Notes: generated by a model not told the origin, from the letters alone. A DNA stretch of 64,000 nt from Aliiroseovarius sp. F20344 (GCF_023016155.1 NZ_JALKBG010000005.1:186001-250000), one strand, 5' to 3'. Positions 16,824 to 26,477 are shown, counted from the stretch's first letter. Made by a program: numbers and translations.

Positions 16824-19175
16824 TTATTCGCCGTAAGGCACCCAGACGGTCTTAACCTCGGTCGCGTGGGTCAGGAACTCACGCCCTTCACCATCAGCTC
16901 CCATCCAATTACGTGCCAGCGCATTGTTGACCCAGCTGCGTTTCAGGTTGCCAGCGCTTTCAACTTCGGCAATGGCTGAAATATCCGCGCCTGAATGGGA
17001 CCAAACTGCGTCTACACCCAGATGGCCGGCGAGGGGGGCGGCTAGCTCTGCGTGACTGCCGGTGACGATGTTAACAACGCCCCCCGGCACGTCCGAGGTC
17101 TCGAGAACTTGATAGAAATCGGTGGCGGCCATCGGGAAAGGCTCGCTTGCGGCCAGCACCACCCGGTTGCCCATGGCAATGGCCGGGGCCATCAGCGATA
17201 CAAGGCCAAGCAGGGGGACATTATCCGGGCAGAAACCGCCAATCACGCCAACGGGTTCGTTCATGGCAAGCGCCACGCCGCGCATGGGCACGGGCTTGGC
17301 AGCCCCGTCGAACTTGTCTGCCCAAGCGGCATAGGTGAAGAGGCGCGAGATTGAAGTTTCGACCTCCTTCACGCCTTGTTTGCCACCCATCATGGCATCT
17401 ATCCGTGCAGCGAACTCATCCGCGCGGGCCGAGAGGTTTTCTCCGATATAGTACAGGATCTGTGCGCGGGTGTGGCCTGTGGTCTTCGCCCAACCTTTGA
17501 CGGCTGCTGCAGCCTCGACCGCGTTGCGGATGTCTTTGCGGTTGGCCAATCCGACATGCCCAAGAAGCGCGCCTTGCTTGGACCAAACGGCTTGGCTATA
17601 GCCGCCATCCGGACGGGCCTGTTTGCCACCAATATAGAACTTAGCCGTGCGGTCCAAAGCATCAACCTTGGCGTCTTTCGGGGCGGGCATGGGGGCGATG
17701 GGTTTCAAAGCCACGGATTTGCCGCTTGGCTTGGTATAGGCCAAAAGCCCTTCCCATCCGCCTTCGCGCCCAAAGCCGCTTTCGCGTACGCCGCCAAAAC
17801 CTGCGGCCGCGTCGAACATGTTGGTGCCATTCACCCACACGACTCCGGCCACTAGTTTCGGCGCGACATCCAGAGCAAGGTTAACGTTCTCAGACCAGAC
17901 AGTTGCCGCCAATCCGTAACGTGTGTTGTTGGCAATCTCGACGGCTTCGGACGGAGTGCGGAATGTCGTGGCGGCCAGCACGGGCCCGAATATTTCCTCT
18001 TGCATCAATGTCGAGGCGGTCGACAGCCCAGTGATCAGCGTGGGCGGGTAAAAGCATCCCTGATCAGGCAGCGGGCAGGAGGCTTGGTAAAGCTCGCCCT
18101 CGGGCGCGCCAAGCTTGACCATTTCTGCAATGCGCTGGTGTTGTACGGGGTCCACCACAGCACCAACGTCGATGGATTTGTCCAGCGGGTCACCGATGCG
18201 CAGCTTGTCCATACGGGCCTTGAGCTTGGCATAGAAGCGATCCGCGATACCTTCCTGCACAATCAAGCGCGAGCCAGCACAGCAGACCTGACCCTGATTG
18301 AACCAGATTGCATCGACCAGCCCTTCGACCGCTGAATCCAGGTCCGCATCGTCAAAGACAATATAAGGTGACTTGCCACCAAGCTCGAGCGTCAGAGACT
18401 TGCCTGACCCGGCGGTCTGACGACGAATATGACGCCCCACGGCTGTTGAGCCAGTGAAGGCGATCTTGTCGATATCTTCATGGGTCACGATGGCTTCGCC
18501 CACGCGCCCATCGCCGGTCACGATGTTGACGACACCTTCGGGTAGTCCGGCCTCGTCACAGATTTGCGCAAACAAAAGCGCGGTTAGGGACGTATATTCA
18601 GCAGGCTTCAGCACCACCGTGTTACCCATTGCAATCGCGGGCGCGATTTTCCACGCCAGCATTAAAAGCGGAAAGTTCCATGGGATGATCTGGCCGCAGA
18701 CTCCCAGCGCCTCGCGATCTGGCAATTCAGCGTCCTGAAGCTGCGCCATGCCCGCGTGATAATAGAAATGGCGAGCAACCAATGGAATGTCGATATCGCG
18801 GCTTTCGCGAATGGGCTTGCCGTTGTCCATGGTTTCCAAAACGGCAAACAGGCGCGCGTGTTTTTGCACCAATCGCGCCAAGGCATACAGGTATTTGGCG
18901 CGGGTATGACCCGGCAAGGCAGCCCAGCTTTTTTGCGCTTTGCGCGCGGCCGTCACGGCTGCGTCTACATCGTCTGACGTGGCTTGGGTCACTTGTGCCA
19001 GAACTTCGCCTGTGGCGGGATTCCGGCTTTCAAACGGATCACCGGCAGCGGTCATCTTACCGTTTACATAGAGCCCGAAGTTGCCGTTGCGTTCGGCGAT
19101 CCAGTTTTCCGCTTCCTTGGCATTTTCCGGGGCAAGGCCGTAATCCATGCTTTCGAAGATTTCTTTCACGGTCAT
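16824..19175 (-). CDS. ALDH16-type two-domain aldehyde dehydrogenase
   Basis: A 783-residue fusion. Residues 1-485 are a complete NAD(P)-dependent aldehyde dehydrogenase: PWNFPLL, the cofactor loop FTGSTAVG, the general base in LELGGKSP and the nucleophile Cys298 in NQGQVCCAGSR. Residues about 500-783 are a second, degenerate ALDH-like half (EPVGVIGGFCPDNVPL; PGGVVNIVTG) without a catalytic Cys. This architecture is ALDH16. A bacterial ALDH16 from Loktanella, also Rhodobacteraceae, is known to be catalytically active, unlike the vertebrate protein. The gene starts 10 bases after the deoC stop, with AAGGA upstream. Together they would convert deoxyribose 5-phosphate to glyceraldehyde 3-phosphate and acetaldehyde, and oxidise the acetaldehyde. 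The link to acetaldehyde is inferred from context. Confidence 0.92.
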   Translation of the reverse strand: MTVKEIFESMDYGLAPENAKEAENWIAERNGNFGLYVNGKMTAAGDPFESRNPATGEVLAQVTQATSDDVDAAVTAARKAQKSWAALPGHTRAKYLYALARLVQKHARLFAVLETMDNGKPIRESRDIDIPLVARHFYYHAGMAQLQDAELPDREALGVCGQIIPWNFPLLMLAWKIAPAIAMGNTVVLKPAEYTSLTALLFAQICDEAGLPEGVVNIVTGDGRVGEAIVTHEDIDKIAFTGSTAVGRHIRRQTAGSGKSLTLELGGKSPYIVFDDADLDSAVEGLVDAIWFNQGQVCCAGSRLIVQEGIADRFYAKLKARMDKLRIGDPLDKSIDVGAVVDPVQHQRIAEMVKLGAPEGELYQASCPLPDQGCFYPPTLITGLSTASTLMQEEIFGPVLAATTFRTPSEAVEIANNTRYGLAATVWSENVNLALDVAPKLVAGVVWVNGTNMFDAAAGFGGVRESGFGREGGWEGLLAYTKPSGKSVALKPIAPMPAPKDAKVDALDRTAKFYIGGKQARPDGGYSQAVWSKQGALLGHVGLANRKDIRNAVEAAAAVKGWAKTTGHTRAQILYYIGENLSARADEFAARIDAMMGGKQGVKEVETSISRLFTYAAWADKFDGAAKPVPMRGVALAMNEPVGVIGGFCPDNVPLLGLVSLMAPAIAMGNRVVLAASEPFPMAATDFYQVLETSDVPGGVVNIVTGSHAELAAPLAGHLGVDAVWSHSGADISAIAEVESAGNLKRSWVNNALARNWMGADGEGREFLTHATEVKTVWVPYGE

Positions 19176-19185
19176 ATTCGTATCC

Positions 19186-20199
19186 TTAACCCATCGGATG
19201 GCGGTAAGTGGCCGAGTAGTGGCCGGTCACATGGTGTTCCAACTGGCGTTCTATGTCGCCCAGAAGCGAACTTGCACCGAAGCGGAAGAGATGTGGATTG
19301 AGCCAGTCGTTGCCCAGCTCTTCTTTGATCAGCGACAGGTAAACCAACGCGTCCTTGGCTTTCGAGATGCCGCCGGCGGGCTTATAGCCGACCTTGTATC
19401 CGGTGGCGTCGAAATAATCGCGGATGGCGCGGATCATCACCAGGCTCACGGGCAAGGTCGCGTTTACACTTTCCTTGCCGGTTGAGGTTTTGATGAAGTC
19501 AGCGCCTGCCATCATGCAGACAAGCGAGGCGCGCGCGACATTGCGCAGGCTGCCCAGCTCTCCGGTCGCAAGAATGGCTTTTACATGGGCATCACCGCAG
19601 GCTTCGCGGAAGTCGCGCATCTCGTCATACAGGGCCTGCCAGTTTCCGGTCAGCACGTGACGGCGTGAGATGACGATATCGATCTCTTCAGCGCCAGCGC
19701 GCACGCTTTCGCGGATCTCTTCTACGCGCAAATGATAAGGGCTAAGGCCCGCCGGAAAGCCGGTGGACACAGCGGCAACTGGCATGTGGACGTCCAGACC
19801 TTTCAGGGTCGCAACGGCAGTCTCGATCATTTCGTGATAGACACAGACAGCCCCGGTGGTGACAGGATCCATACCAAGGGCGGTCATGATCTCGGGGCGG
19901 ACAGGGTTGGCGGCCTTTGCGCACAAGCGGCGCACACGGCCTTCGGTGTCGTCGCCCGAAAGGGTGGTCAAGTCGATCATTGTGATCGCCTTAAGAAGCC
20001 ATGCAGCCTGATGGGTTTTCTTGACGCTGCGGCGCGCGCCAAGGGTTGCGGCCCGGCGTTCGATTGCCGACGTGTTGGCCTGCGCAGAGCGTACCCAATT
20101 CATATCAAGCGGCATCCCAGGATTTCGCGGTACAGTGACCTGCGGAAGCTGAGAAGAGACAGCAGAAGTCTGTCCTGTTTTCGATGTTTCTGTCTGCAA
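19186..20199 (-). CDS. deoC: Deoxyribose-phosphate aldolase DeoC
   Basis: A 337-residue class I aldolase of the longer DeoC form. The Schiff-base Lys is in GYKVGYKPAGGI and the second active-site Lys in AGADFIKTSTGK. AEEIDIVISRR and VKAILATGELG complete the barrel motifs. The start is TTG at 20199, supported by GAGGAAA six bases upstream; the next in-frame ATG lies about 28 residues further in, beyond a disordered N-terminus. It heads a two-gene operon with the ALDH16 gene. It cleaves 2-deoxyribose 5-phosphate in nucleoside catabolism. Confidence 0.93.
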   Translation of the reverse strand: MQTETSKTGQTSAVSSQLPQVTVPRNPGMPLDMNWVRSAQANTSAIERRAATLGARRSVKKTHQAAWLLKAITMIDLTTLSGDDTEGRVRRLCAKAANPVRPEIMTALGMDPVTTGAVCVYHEMIETAVATLKGLDVHMPVAAVSTGFPAGLSPYHLRVEEIRESVRAGAEEIDIVISRRHVLTGNWQALYDEMRDFREACGDAHVKAILATGELGSLRNVARASLVCMMAGADFIKTSTGKESVNATLPVSLVMIRAIRDYFDATGYKVGYKPAGGISKAKDALVYLSLIKEELGNDWLNPHLFRFGASSLLGDIERQLEHHVTGHYSATYRHPMG

Positions 20200-20731
20200 G
20201 GGATTTCCTCTGAATCTCTTAAGCCTACAAAACTCGCACGGCAGGCGGGCTTTGGCAATGATTTTACCAGTTTGTAAAACTTATAAAACGCAAAGTGGGA
20301 ATATCAGGCTTCAATCTGAAGCCACTCAATTTTAACGAGCTGCTGGATCGCGGCCTGGACGTTCGATGAGTTCGGAGAACGCTGACTGGAATGTCGAACC
20401 AGTTCGAGATTGAGACTGGGTTTTAACCGAATCCACTTGGTTTCAAGCGCCTCGATGTAAGGGGTAATGATGTTCAATTAGGTGGCATAGTGCATTCAAA
20501 ATGCCCTCAAAACGACCAAATACATCGTGATAACGACGAAGAGGCGGACGTTCTCCGACGAAATGACGATGATAGTTAGAGGATGTTTGGTCAAGCGGTT
20601 AAGTGTTGTCTCTTTTAAAGCGATGAGCTTAGGATGCCTCACTGACAAAGGCCGGGGGCAGTGAGTCTTTCGCTGTACACGTGTGTTAAACCTTGGCGCA
20701 TTTGTCTAAAAAAATAATTGGGAGATCCTTC
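20200..20731. other. 532-base intergenic region between deoC and oppA
   Basis: No convincing gene. It holds the deoC promoter region on the left and the oppA leader on the right. Two perfect hairpins stand out: GGCTTCA-ATC-TGAAGCC at 20307-20323 (7-bp stem, 3-base loop) and CTCACTG-N14-CAGTGAG at 20638-20665, the latter about 66 bases before the oppA start. A small RNA in the middle cannot be excluded. Confidence 0.5.
20262..20279. promoter_or_regulatory. Inverted repeat upstream of deoC, candidate operator
   Basis: TTTTAC-CAGTTT-GTAAAA is a 6-bp perfect inverted repeat centred about 71 bases upstream of the deoC TTG start, in the only AT-rich part of this promoter region. It is a plausible site for a repressor of the deoxynucleoside genes, but no regulator gene is in the window. 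Confidence 0.4.
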
Positions 20732-22354
20732 ATGAACATATCAATCAAAGCAGCACTGCTGACTTCGGCCTTCGCCCTGGCGAGCCCGGCACTTGCCGCT
20801 GGCACCCACCCGGCGACCGGAGAGCAGCTATCTGACAACCAGACTTATACTTATCGTATGCTGGACGACATCAAGTCGTTTGACCCGCAGATCAACACCG
20901 ACGTCGAAGGCTCGCACGTTCTGCGCGACCTGTTCGAAGGTTTGGTGAACTCGGATGCAGATGGTAACGCAGTTCCGGGTGCGGCTGAAAGCTGGGAAGT
21001 CTCGGAAGACGGCCTGACTTACACCTTCAAAATCCGCGATGCCAAATGGTCCAACGGCGACCCTGTCACCGCTGGTGATTTTGTTTATGCTTGGCGCCGC
21101 TTGGCAGATCCGGCTACCGCTTCGGAATATGCTTGGTACATGGAACTGATGGGCGTTGAGAACGGCGCTAAAGTTGTCGCAGGCGAAATGGCCCCAGACA
21201 CCATGGGTGTAACCGCTGCTGATGACAAAACTCTGGTCGTAAAAATCGACGCTCCGCGCCCCTACTTCCCAGGCATGCTGACCCACGCATCGACGTTCCC
21301 TGTGAACCAGAAGGTTCTGGAAGCACATGGTGCCGATTGGACCAAGCCGGGCAACTTGGTTGGCAACGGTGCTTATGTTCTGACCGACTACACCTCGGGC
21401 GTACAGGTTACACGTGAGCGTAACCCGATGTATTGGGACAACGACAATACCATCATCGAGAAGGTTGTCGCCTTGGTCATCAACGATGAAAACATCGCAC
21501 TGACCCGTTACGACGCTGGTGAAGTTGACAAAACCGAAGTGCCAGCTGGCCAGTTCCCGGCCCTGAAGGCAAAACTGCCGGACGAGACCTATTCGACCCC
21601 GCGCTCGTGCTCCTACATCTACATGTTCAATCTGGGTGAAAACGGCCCTGAAGAGCTGAAAGACGTTCGTGTTCGTAAGGCGATGTCATACGCTCTGAAC
21701 CGTGACGTGATTGTTGGCAGCATCCTGAAGGGTGGTCAGTATCCGTCGTACAACTGGACCCACCAGAAGACTGCTGGTTTCGAAATGCCCGACATCGAGT
21801 ATTCGAAATGGACCCAGGCAGAGCGTGATGCCAAAGCCAAGGAACTGCTGGCAGAAGCTGGTTACGGCGAAGGTGGCAAGCCGCTTAAGCTGACCCTGAA
21901 CTACAACACCTCGGAAGCTCACAAGAAGATCGCGATCGCAGCATCGCAAATGTGGAAGCAGACGCTGGGTGTGGAAGTTGAACTGGCAAACTTCGAGTGG
22001 AAAGTTCACCTGGACAAACTGCGTAATGGCGACTTCGGTATGGCCCGTTATGCTTGGTGTGGTGACTACAACGAACCGTCGACCTATACCGACCTGTTCA
22101 CGTCGACGTCGGGCCACAACAACGGCAAGTATTCGAACCCCAAATTTGACGAGCTGGCGAAAGCTGCGAAAACTTCGGACAACCCTGCCGAAGACTACAA
22201 GCAGATGGAACAGCTTCTGGCCGACGATATGCCTATCGCTCCTGTTTACCAGTATACTCAGGTGATCATGGTGAAACCGGACATGAAGGGCTATCCTTTC
22301 AATGACCTGATGAACAACATCTATTCGCGCCGGATGTACCGCGTTGCCGAATAA
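20732..22354 (+). CDS. oppA: Oligopeptide ABC transporter, periplasmic binding protein OppA
   Basis: A 540-residue SBP family 5 protein. The signal peptide ends at SPALA-AGTHPATG. The family signature region is SFDPQINTDVEGSHVLRDL, with GLVNSDADG and the late domain DFGMARYAWCGDYNEP typical of OppA. The start ATG 20732 has GGGAGA upstream; the longer frame from 20693 lacks a site and would bury the signal peptide. It binds peptides in the periplasm for the OppBCDF importer that follows. It is separated from oppB by strong hairpins that may set the excess of binding protein over permease. Confidence 0.94.
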   Translation: MNISIKAALLTSAFALASPALAAGTHPATGEQLSDNQTYTYRMLDDIKSFDPQINTDVEGSHVLRDLFEGLVNSDADGNAVPGAAESWEVSEDGLTYTFKIRDAKWSNGDPVTAGDFVYAWRRLADPATASEYAWYMELMGVENGAKVVAGEMAPDTMGVTAADDKTLVVKIDAPRPYFPGMLTHASTFPVNQKVLEAHGADWTKPGNLVGNGAYVLTDYTSGVQVTRERNPMYWDNDNTIIEKVVALVINDENIALTRYDAGEVDKTEVPAGQFPALKAKLPDETYSTPRSCSYIYMFNLGENGPEELKDVRVRKAMSYALNRDVIVGSILKGGQYPSYNWTHQKTAGFEMPDIEYSKWTQAERDAKAKELLAEAGYGEGGKPLKLTLNYNTSEAHKKIAIAASQMWKQTLGVEVELANFEWKVHLDKLRNGDFGMARYAWCGDYNEPSTYTDLFTSTSGHNNGKYSNPKFDELAKAAKTSDNPAEDYKQMEQLLADDMPIAPVYQYTQVIMVKPDMKGYPFNDLMNNIYSRRMYRVAE

Positions 22355-22377
22355 AATCGTGTTGTTTTAATCAACTA

Positions 22378-22418
22378 GGGCGCGTGCGGGAAACCGCACG
22401 CGCCCGCATATCTGCGGG
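22378..22418 (+). promoter_or_regulatory. Two mutually exclusive hairpins between oppA and oppB
   Basis: A 12-bp perfect stem, GGGCGCGTGCGG / CCGCACGCGCCC (22378-22389 and 22394-22405) closed by a GAAA tetraloop, is followed by an overlapping stem CCCGC / GCGGG (22403-22407 and 22414-22418). They share bases, so only one can form. There is no T-run, so this is not a standard terminator. It likely protects the oppA 3' end or lowers oppB translation, whose start is only ten bases on. Confidence 0.7.
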
Positions 22419-22427
22419 GTTTCCAAA

Positions 22428-23369
22428 ATGCTTGGGTTTGTACTTCGTCGCATAGCGATGGCAATACCTGTTATCCTAATCTTGATCGTGTTTTCCTTTG
22501 TGCTGATGCGCGCCGCCCCTGGCGGCCCCTTCACAAAAGAACGTGCACTTCCACCGGTCGTGCTTGAAAACATCAACGCCAAATACGGGCTGGATGACCC
22601 GTTCCTTGTACAAATTGGCACCTACCTGAAAAACATCGTGTTTCATTTCGATTTCGGTCCAAGCTTTGTTTATCAAGATCGGACAGTAAACCAGATCATC
22701 GCGGAAGGGTTCCCGGTAACGCTGACCTACGGATTTTGGTCCTTTGTTCTGGCGGTGGTGATCGGAGGAGGCCTTGGTATCCTTGCGGCTCTCAAGCAAA
22801 ATACATGGCTAGACTACCTTGCCGTCGGGTTTTCGATCGGCGCGCAGGCGATGCCGAACTTCATCATGGCTCCGATCCTTGTTTTGATTTTCACGCTCGG
22901 CCTTGGCTGGCTGCCCGGAGGGGGGTGGTACACCGGCCCAGGAGACCCAAACACATACTCAGCTTACTTGGTCATGCCAGTGATTGCGCTGTCGACCTCT
23001 TACCTCGCGTCGATTGCGCGTCTGACGCGATCATCGATGCTCGAGGTGTTGCACTCCAACTTCATTCGCACCGCAAGGGCGAAAGGCCTACCTAACCGGG
23101 TCATCATTTTCCGCCATACGCTGAAGCCTGCGTTGATCCCAGTGATCTCTTATCTTGGGCCGGCATTTGTTGGAATGATCACCGGATCAGTTGTTGTGGA
23201 TATGTTCTTGTCCACCGGTGGCATTGGCAAAGACTTCGTCCAAGCAGCGCTGAACCGCGACTATTCGGTTATCATGGGCATCACCATTCTGGTTGGGATG
23301 CTGACAATCCTGTTCAACCTGATCGTAGACGTACTTTACGCGTGGATCGATCCACGTATTCGGTACTAA
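22428..23369 (+). CDS. oppB: Oligopeptide ABC transporter permease OppB
   Basis: A 313-residue inner-membrane permease with about six helices. The N-terminus is OppB-like (LRRIAMAIPVILILIVFSFV, RAAPGGPFTKER), the periplasmic loop carries LGWLPGGGWYTGPG, and the EAA loop is RTARAKGLPNRVIIFRH, which contacts the ATPases. The upstream ribosome site is weak (GGGG in a hairpin arm), consistent with lower expression than oppA. Confidence 0.94.
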   Translation: MLGFVLRRIAMAIPVILILIVFSFVLMRAAPGGPFTKERALPPVVLENINAKYGLDDPFLVQIGTYLKNIVFHFDFGPSFVYQDRTVNQIIAEGFPVTLTYGFWSFVLAVVIGGGLGILAALKQNTWLDYLAVGFSIGAQAMPNFIMAPILVLIFTLGLGWLPGGGWYTGPGDPNTYSAYLVMPVIALSTSYLASIARLTRSSMLEVLHSNFIRTARAKGLPNRVIIFRHTLKPALIPVISYLGPAFVGMITGSVVVDMFLSTGGIGKDFVQAALNRDYSVIMGITILVGMLTILFNLIVDVLYAWIDPRIRY

Positions 23370-23379
23370 GGGGGGAACA

Positions 23380-24285
23380 ATGAATTTAGATACAAATATG
23401 GAAAGTGCAGAGTTCCTGAAAGGGCGATCGCTCTGGGGTGATGCACGCGCAAGGTTCTTCCGAAACAAGGCGGCAGTCGCATCTCTGATCATCTTGATCC
23501 TGATCTCACTGTTCGCAATCTTTGGAAGCTATGTAACTCCTTGGTCCAACGAAGAGATCGATTGGAACCTGATGGGGGACGTGCAGACTTTGGGCGGTCC
23601 GTCTATCGAAACGGGCCACTATTTTGGCCTTGATCCGCTTGGACGTGATCTCTTTGCCCGTGTCGTGCAGGGGACGCAGATTTCGCTGATGATTGGGGTT
23701 GTCGGAGCGCTGATCTCGGTGATCGTGGGAACACTCTATGGGGCCACAGCAGGATTTGTCGGTGGACGCATTGACAACATCATGATGCGGATCGTCGATA
23801 TCTTGATGGCTATCCCTTACATGTTCGTCCTGATTTTGCTTCTGGTGGTTTTCGGGCGTTCGATCTTCATGCTTTTTGTCGGGATCGGGATGATTTCCTG
23901 GTTGGATATGGCGCGGATCGCGCGTGGTCAGACCCTGTCGATCAAGAACAAAGAGTTCGTTGAGGCCGCAGTGGCCACAGGTGTCTCGACTCCTGCGATC
24001 ATTTTGCGCCACATCGTGCCGAACCTTTTGGGTGTGGTTATCGTCTATGCGACACTTCTGGTGCCGCAAATGATCATGTTCGAAAGCTTCATCTCGTTCC
24101 TTGGCCTTGGGGTTCAGGAGCCGCTGACAAGCTGGGGTGCATTGATCAACGAGGGCGCAGGACAGATGCGATATGGAACACTGTGGATGCTGGGATTCCC
24201 GCTCTTCTTCTTCCTTATTTCGCTGTTTGCATTTTTCTTTCTGGGTGATGGTCTGCGTGATGCGCTTGACCCCAAAGACCGCTAA
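23380..24285 (+). CDS. oppC: Oligopeptide ABC transporter permease OppC
   Basis: A 301-residue partner permease. It has a cytoplasmic N-terminus with LWGDARARFFRNKAAVASL, a first helix, a periplasmic part containing GLDPLGRDLFARVV, about five further helices, and the EAA loop EFVEAAVATGVSTPAIILRH. It forms the channel with OppB. It starts ten bases after the oppB stop with AGGGGGG upstream. Confidence 0.94.
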   Translation: MNLDTNMESAEFLKGRSLWGDARARFFRNKAAVASLIILILISLFAIFGSYVTPWSNEEIDWNLMGDVQTLGGPSIETGHYFGLDPLGRDLFARVVQGTQISLMIGVVGALISVIVGTLYGATAGFVGGRIDNIMMRIVDILMAIPYMFVLILLLVVFGRSIFMLFVGIGMISWLDMARIARGQTLSIKNKEFVEAAVATGVSTPAIILRHIVPNLLGVVIVYATLLVPQMIMFESFISFLGLGVQEPLTSWGALINEGAGQMRYGTLWMLGFPLFFFLISLFAFFFLGDGLRDALDPKDR

Positions 24286-24299
24286 GGGAGGCGTGAGTT

Positions 24300-25274
24300 A
24301 TGGCACTACTTGAAGTCCGTGACCTGAGCGTCAAGTTCGATACGCCGGATGGCACCGTGACCGCCGTTGACAAGATCAGCTTTGATCTTGATGCCGGGGA
24401 AACCCTTGGTGTGGTTGGGGAAAGCGGGTCGGGCAAGAGCCAGACTGTGTTCGCCATTATGGGTCTGTTGGCCGCGAACGGCCAAGCGACCGGGTCGGTG
24501 AAGCTTGAGGGGAATGAAATCCTCAACATGCCGCTGGCACAGCTGAACAAGATCCGCGCTGAACGCATTGCGATGATCTTTCAGGATCCGATGACCTGTC
24601 TGAACCCGTTCTTGCGGGTCTCTGATCAGATGGCCGAAGTGTTGACCCACCATAAGGGCATTTCAAAGGGCGAAGCGGTGAAACAGTCCGTTGAGCTTTT
24701 GGACGCGGTACGCATTCCCGAAGCCAAGAAGCGCGTGAACATGTACCCACATGAGTTCTCGGGAGGGATGCGCCAGCGCGTGATGATCGCAATGTCGCTT
24801 CTGTGTAAGCCAGATATACTGGTGGCAGACGAGCCGACAACAGCGCTGGACGTGACTGTTCAGGCGCAGATCATGAAGCTTCTGGAGGATCTCCAGAAAG
24901 AGTTCAACATGGCCATTATCCTTATCACGCACGACCTTGGTGTTGTGGCGGGATCATGTAAGGAAACGCTGGTTATGTATGGCGGGCAGCAGATGGAATA
25001 CGGCACCACAAAGGGCCTGTTCGAAATGCCGACACACCCCTACACGATGGGTTTGTTGCAAGCCGTTCCACGTCTGGACATTGAAAGCGAGCGCTTGGAA
25101 ACCATTCCGGGCAGCCCGCCCAACATGATGAACATGCCCAAGGGCTGCCCCTTCTCGCCGCGTTGCGCGTTTGCGGATGATCGCTGTGCTGTGGAGCGTC
25201 CGACATTGGACGGTGTTGTTGGTCGTGCGGTGCGTCGTCGGGCGTGCCTGAAATCCTTGGAGGAGCTGTCATGA
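24300..25274 (+). CDS. oppD: Oligopeptide ABC transporter ATP-binding protein OppD
   Basis: A 324-residue ABC ATPase. Walker A is [10 protein letters not shown]-loop [11 protein letters not shown], signature [15 protein letters not shown], Walker [14 protein letters not shown]-loop LITHDLG. The C-terminal oligopeptide extension carries a Cys-rich segment ([15 protein letters not shown]) that in relatives binds an Fe-S cluster. The stop overlaps the oppF start (ATGA). Confidence 0.94.
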   Translation: MALLEVRDLSVKFDTPDGTVTAVDKISFDLDAGETLGVVGESGSGKSQTVFAIMGLLAANGQATGSVKLEGNEILNMPLAQLNKIRAERIAMIFQDPMTCLNPFLRVSDQMAEVLTHHKGISKGEAVKQSVELLDAVRIPEAKKRVNMYPHEFSGGMRQRVMIAMSLLCKPDILVADEPTTALDVTVQAQIMKLLEDLQKEFNMAIILITHDLGVVAGSCKETLVMYGGQQMEYGTTKGLFEMPTHPYTMGLLQAVPRLDIESERLETIPGSPPNMMNMPKGCPFSPRCAFADDRCAVERPTLDGVVGRAVRRRACLKSLEELS

Positions 25275-26257
25275 ACGTGCAATCCCCACTTTTGTCCGTG
25301 CGCGATCTGAAGGTCTGGTTTGACATTCGTGCGAAAGGCGCGCTGCCATGGACGCCGTCACAAAAGCTGAAAGCTGTGGATGGGGTCGATTTTGATCTAA
25401 TGCCGGGCGAAACGCTTGGGATCGTGGGTGAAAGTGGCTGTGGCAAGTCTACACTCGCCCGCGCCATCATGCGTATGGTCCCCGCCGAGGCCGGAACGGT
25501 CATGTGGCTGGGTGATAGCCTGCTTGAGCTGAACAAGCAGGACATGCGCGAGCACCGCAAAGAGATGCAGATGATCTTTCAGGATCCACTGGCATCTCTG
25601 AACCCGCGCATGACCATCGGCCAGATCGTGGCTGAGCCTTTGAAAACCCATTTCCCGGACATCCCTGCGTCCGAGGTTAAGGAGCGAGTACGCGAAGTGT
25701 TACAGCGTGTGGGCATCCTGCCCAACATGATCAACCGCTACCCGCACGAGTTTTCGGGCGGGCAATGTCAGCGGATCGGGATTGCCCGTGCGTTGATCGT
25801 GAAGCCGCAGCTGATCATTTGTGACGAGCCTGTGTCCGCGCTGGACGTGTCCATTCAGGCGCAGGTGATCAACCTCTTGATGGACATTCAGGAAGAGATG
25901 GGGCTGAGCCTGATCTTTATTGCGCATGACCTATCTGTGGTGAAACACATCTCGACCCGCGTGATGGTGCTTTATCTGGGTAATGTGGTTGAAATCAGCG
26001 AGGCCGAGCAACTTTATCGCGCGCCAGGCCATCCATATACGGAAGCTTTGATTTCGGCAGTGCCGATCCCGGATCCTGAAGCGGAGGCCTCGAAAGAGGT
26101 AATGATTTTGGATGCGGATTTGCCGTCGCCTTTGAACCCGCCATCAGGCTGTGTGTTCCGCACACGTTGCCTAATTGCCGGGCCAGAATGCGCGCAAAGC
26201 AAGCCGCCGCTTAAGGATCTTGGCAACCAACAGCTGGTCGCCTGCCACAAACGCTAA
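25271..26257 (+). CDS. oppF: Oligopeptide ABC transporter ATP-binding protein OppF
   Basis: A 328-residue ABC ATPase. Walker A is [10 protein letters not shown]-loop [13 protein letters not shown], signature [15 protein letters not shown], Walker [12 protein letters not shown], and the C-terminal region has [18 protein letters not shown] 25271 follows GGAGG and overlaps the oppD stop by four bases; the longer frame from 25244 is not needed. It is the last gene of the opp operon and is followed by a clear terminator. Confidence 0.94.
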   Translation: MNVQSPLLSVRDLKVWFDIRAKGALPWTPSQKLKAVDGVDFDLMPGETLGIVGESGCGKSTLARAIMRMVPAEAGTVMWLGDSLLELNKQDMREHRKEMQMIFQDPLASLNPRMTIGQIVAEPLKTHFPDIPASEVKERVREVLQRVGILPNMINRYPHEFSGGQCQRIGIARALIVKPQLIICDEPVSALDVSIQAQVINLLMDIQEEMGLSLIFIAHDLSVVKHISTRVMVLYLGNVVEISEAEQLYRAPGHPYTEALISAVPIPDPEAEASKEVMILDADLPSPLNPPSGCVFRTRCLIAGPECAQSKPPLKDLGNQQLVACHKR

Positions 26258-26263
26258 CGAAAT

Positions 26264-26287
26264 CCCCGGCCCTTGCGCCGGGGTTTT
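26264..26287 (+). terminator. Rho-independent terminator of the opp operon
   Basis: CCCCGGC-CCTTGC-GCCGGGG gives a 7-bp GC stem, followed by TTTT and more T-rich sequence, starting six bases after the oppF stop. The T-run overlaps the stop codon of the convergent copZ gene. Confidence 0.88.
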
Positions 26288-26477
26288 ACTTTTTAGTGCT
26301 CGGAAAGCCGATATCTTCCAATGTCGCGATGACCTTGGCTGGTGCTAGCCCCTGCACCTGAACCTCGCGCGCCTCCATATCGAAACTCAGGTGAACGCTG
26401 CCCAACCCTTCCAACGCTTCCGTGATGGCGGCTTTGCAATGGCCGCAGCTCATGTCGGGAACTAGGAATGTGGTCAT
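26286..26477 (-). CDS. copZ: CopZ-like copper metallochaperone (HMA domain)
   Basis: A 63-residue heavy-metal-associated domain with the metal site MSCGHC (Cys-x-x-Cys) at the N-terminus and the ferredoxin-like fold pattern ending in VIATLEDIGFPS. ATG 26477 is preceded by AAAGGA; the longer frame is upstream read-through. It delivers Cu+ to CopA or to CueR. It is divergent from copA, whose CueR-type promoter lies between them. Confidence 0.88.
   Translation of the reverse strand: MTTFLVPDMSCGHCKAAITEALEGLGSVHLSFDMEAREVQVQGLAPAKVIATLEDIGFPSTKK

Noticed and set aside
20320-20640. Small RNA or degraded gene in the deoC-oppA gap
   Set aside because: No frame of useful length, no tRNA-like fold and no promoter/terminator pair; only hairpins, reported separately.
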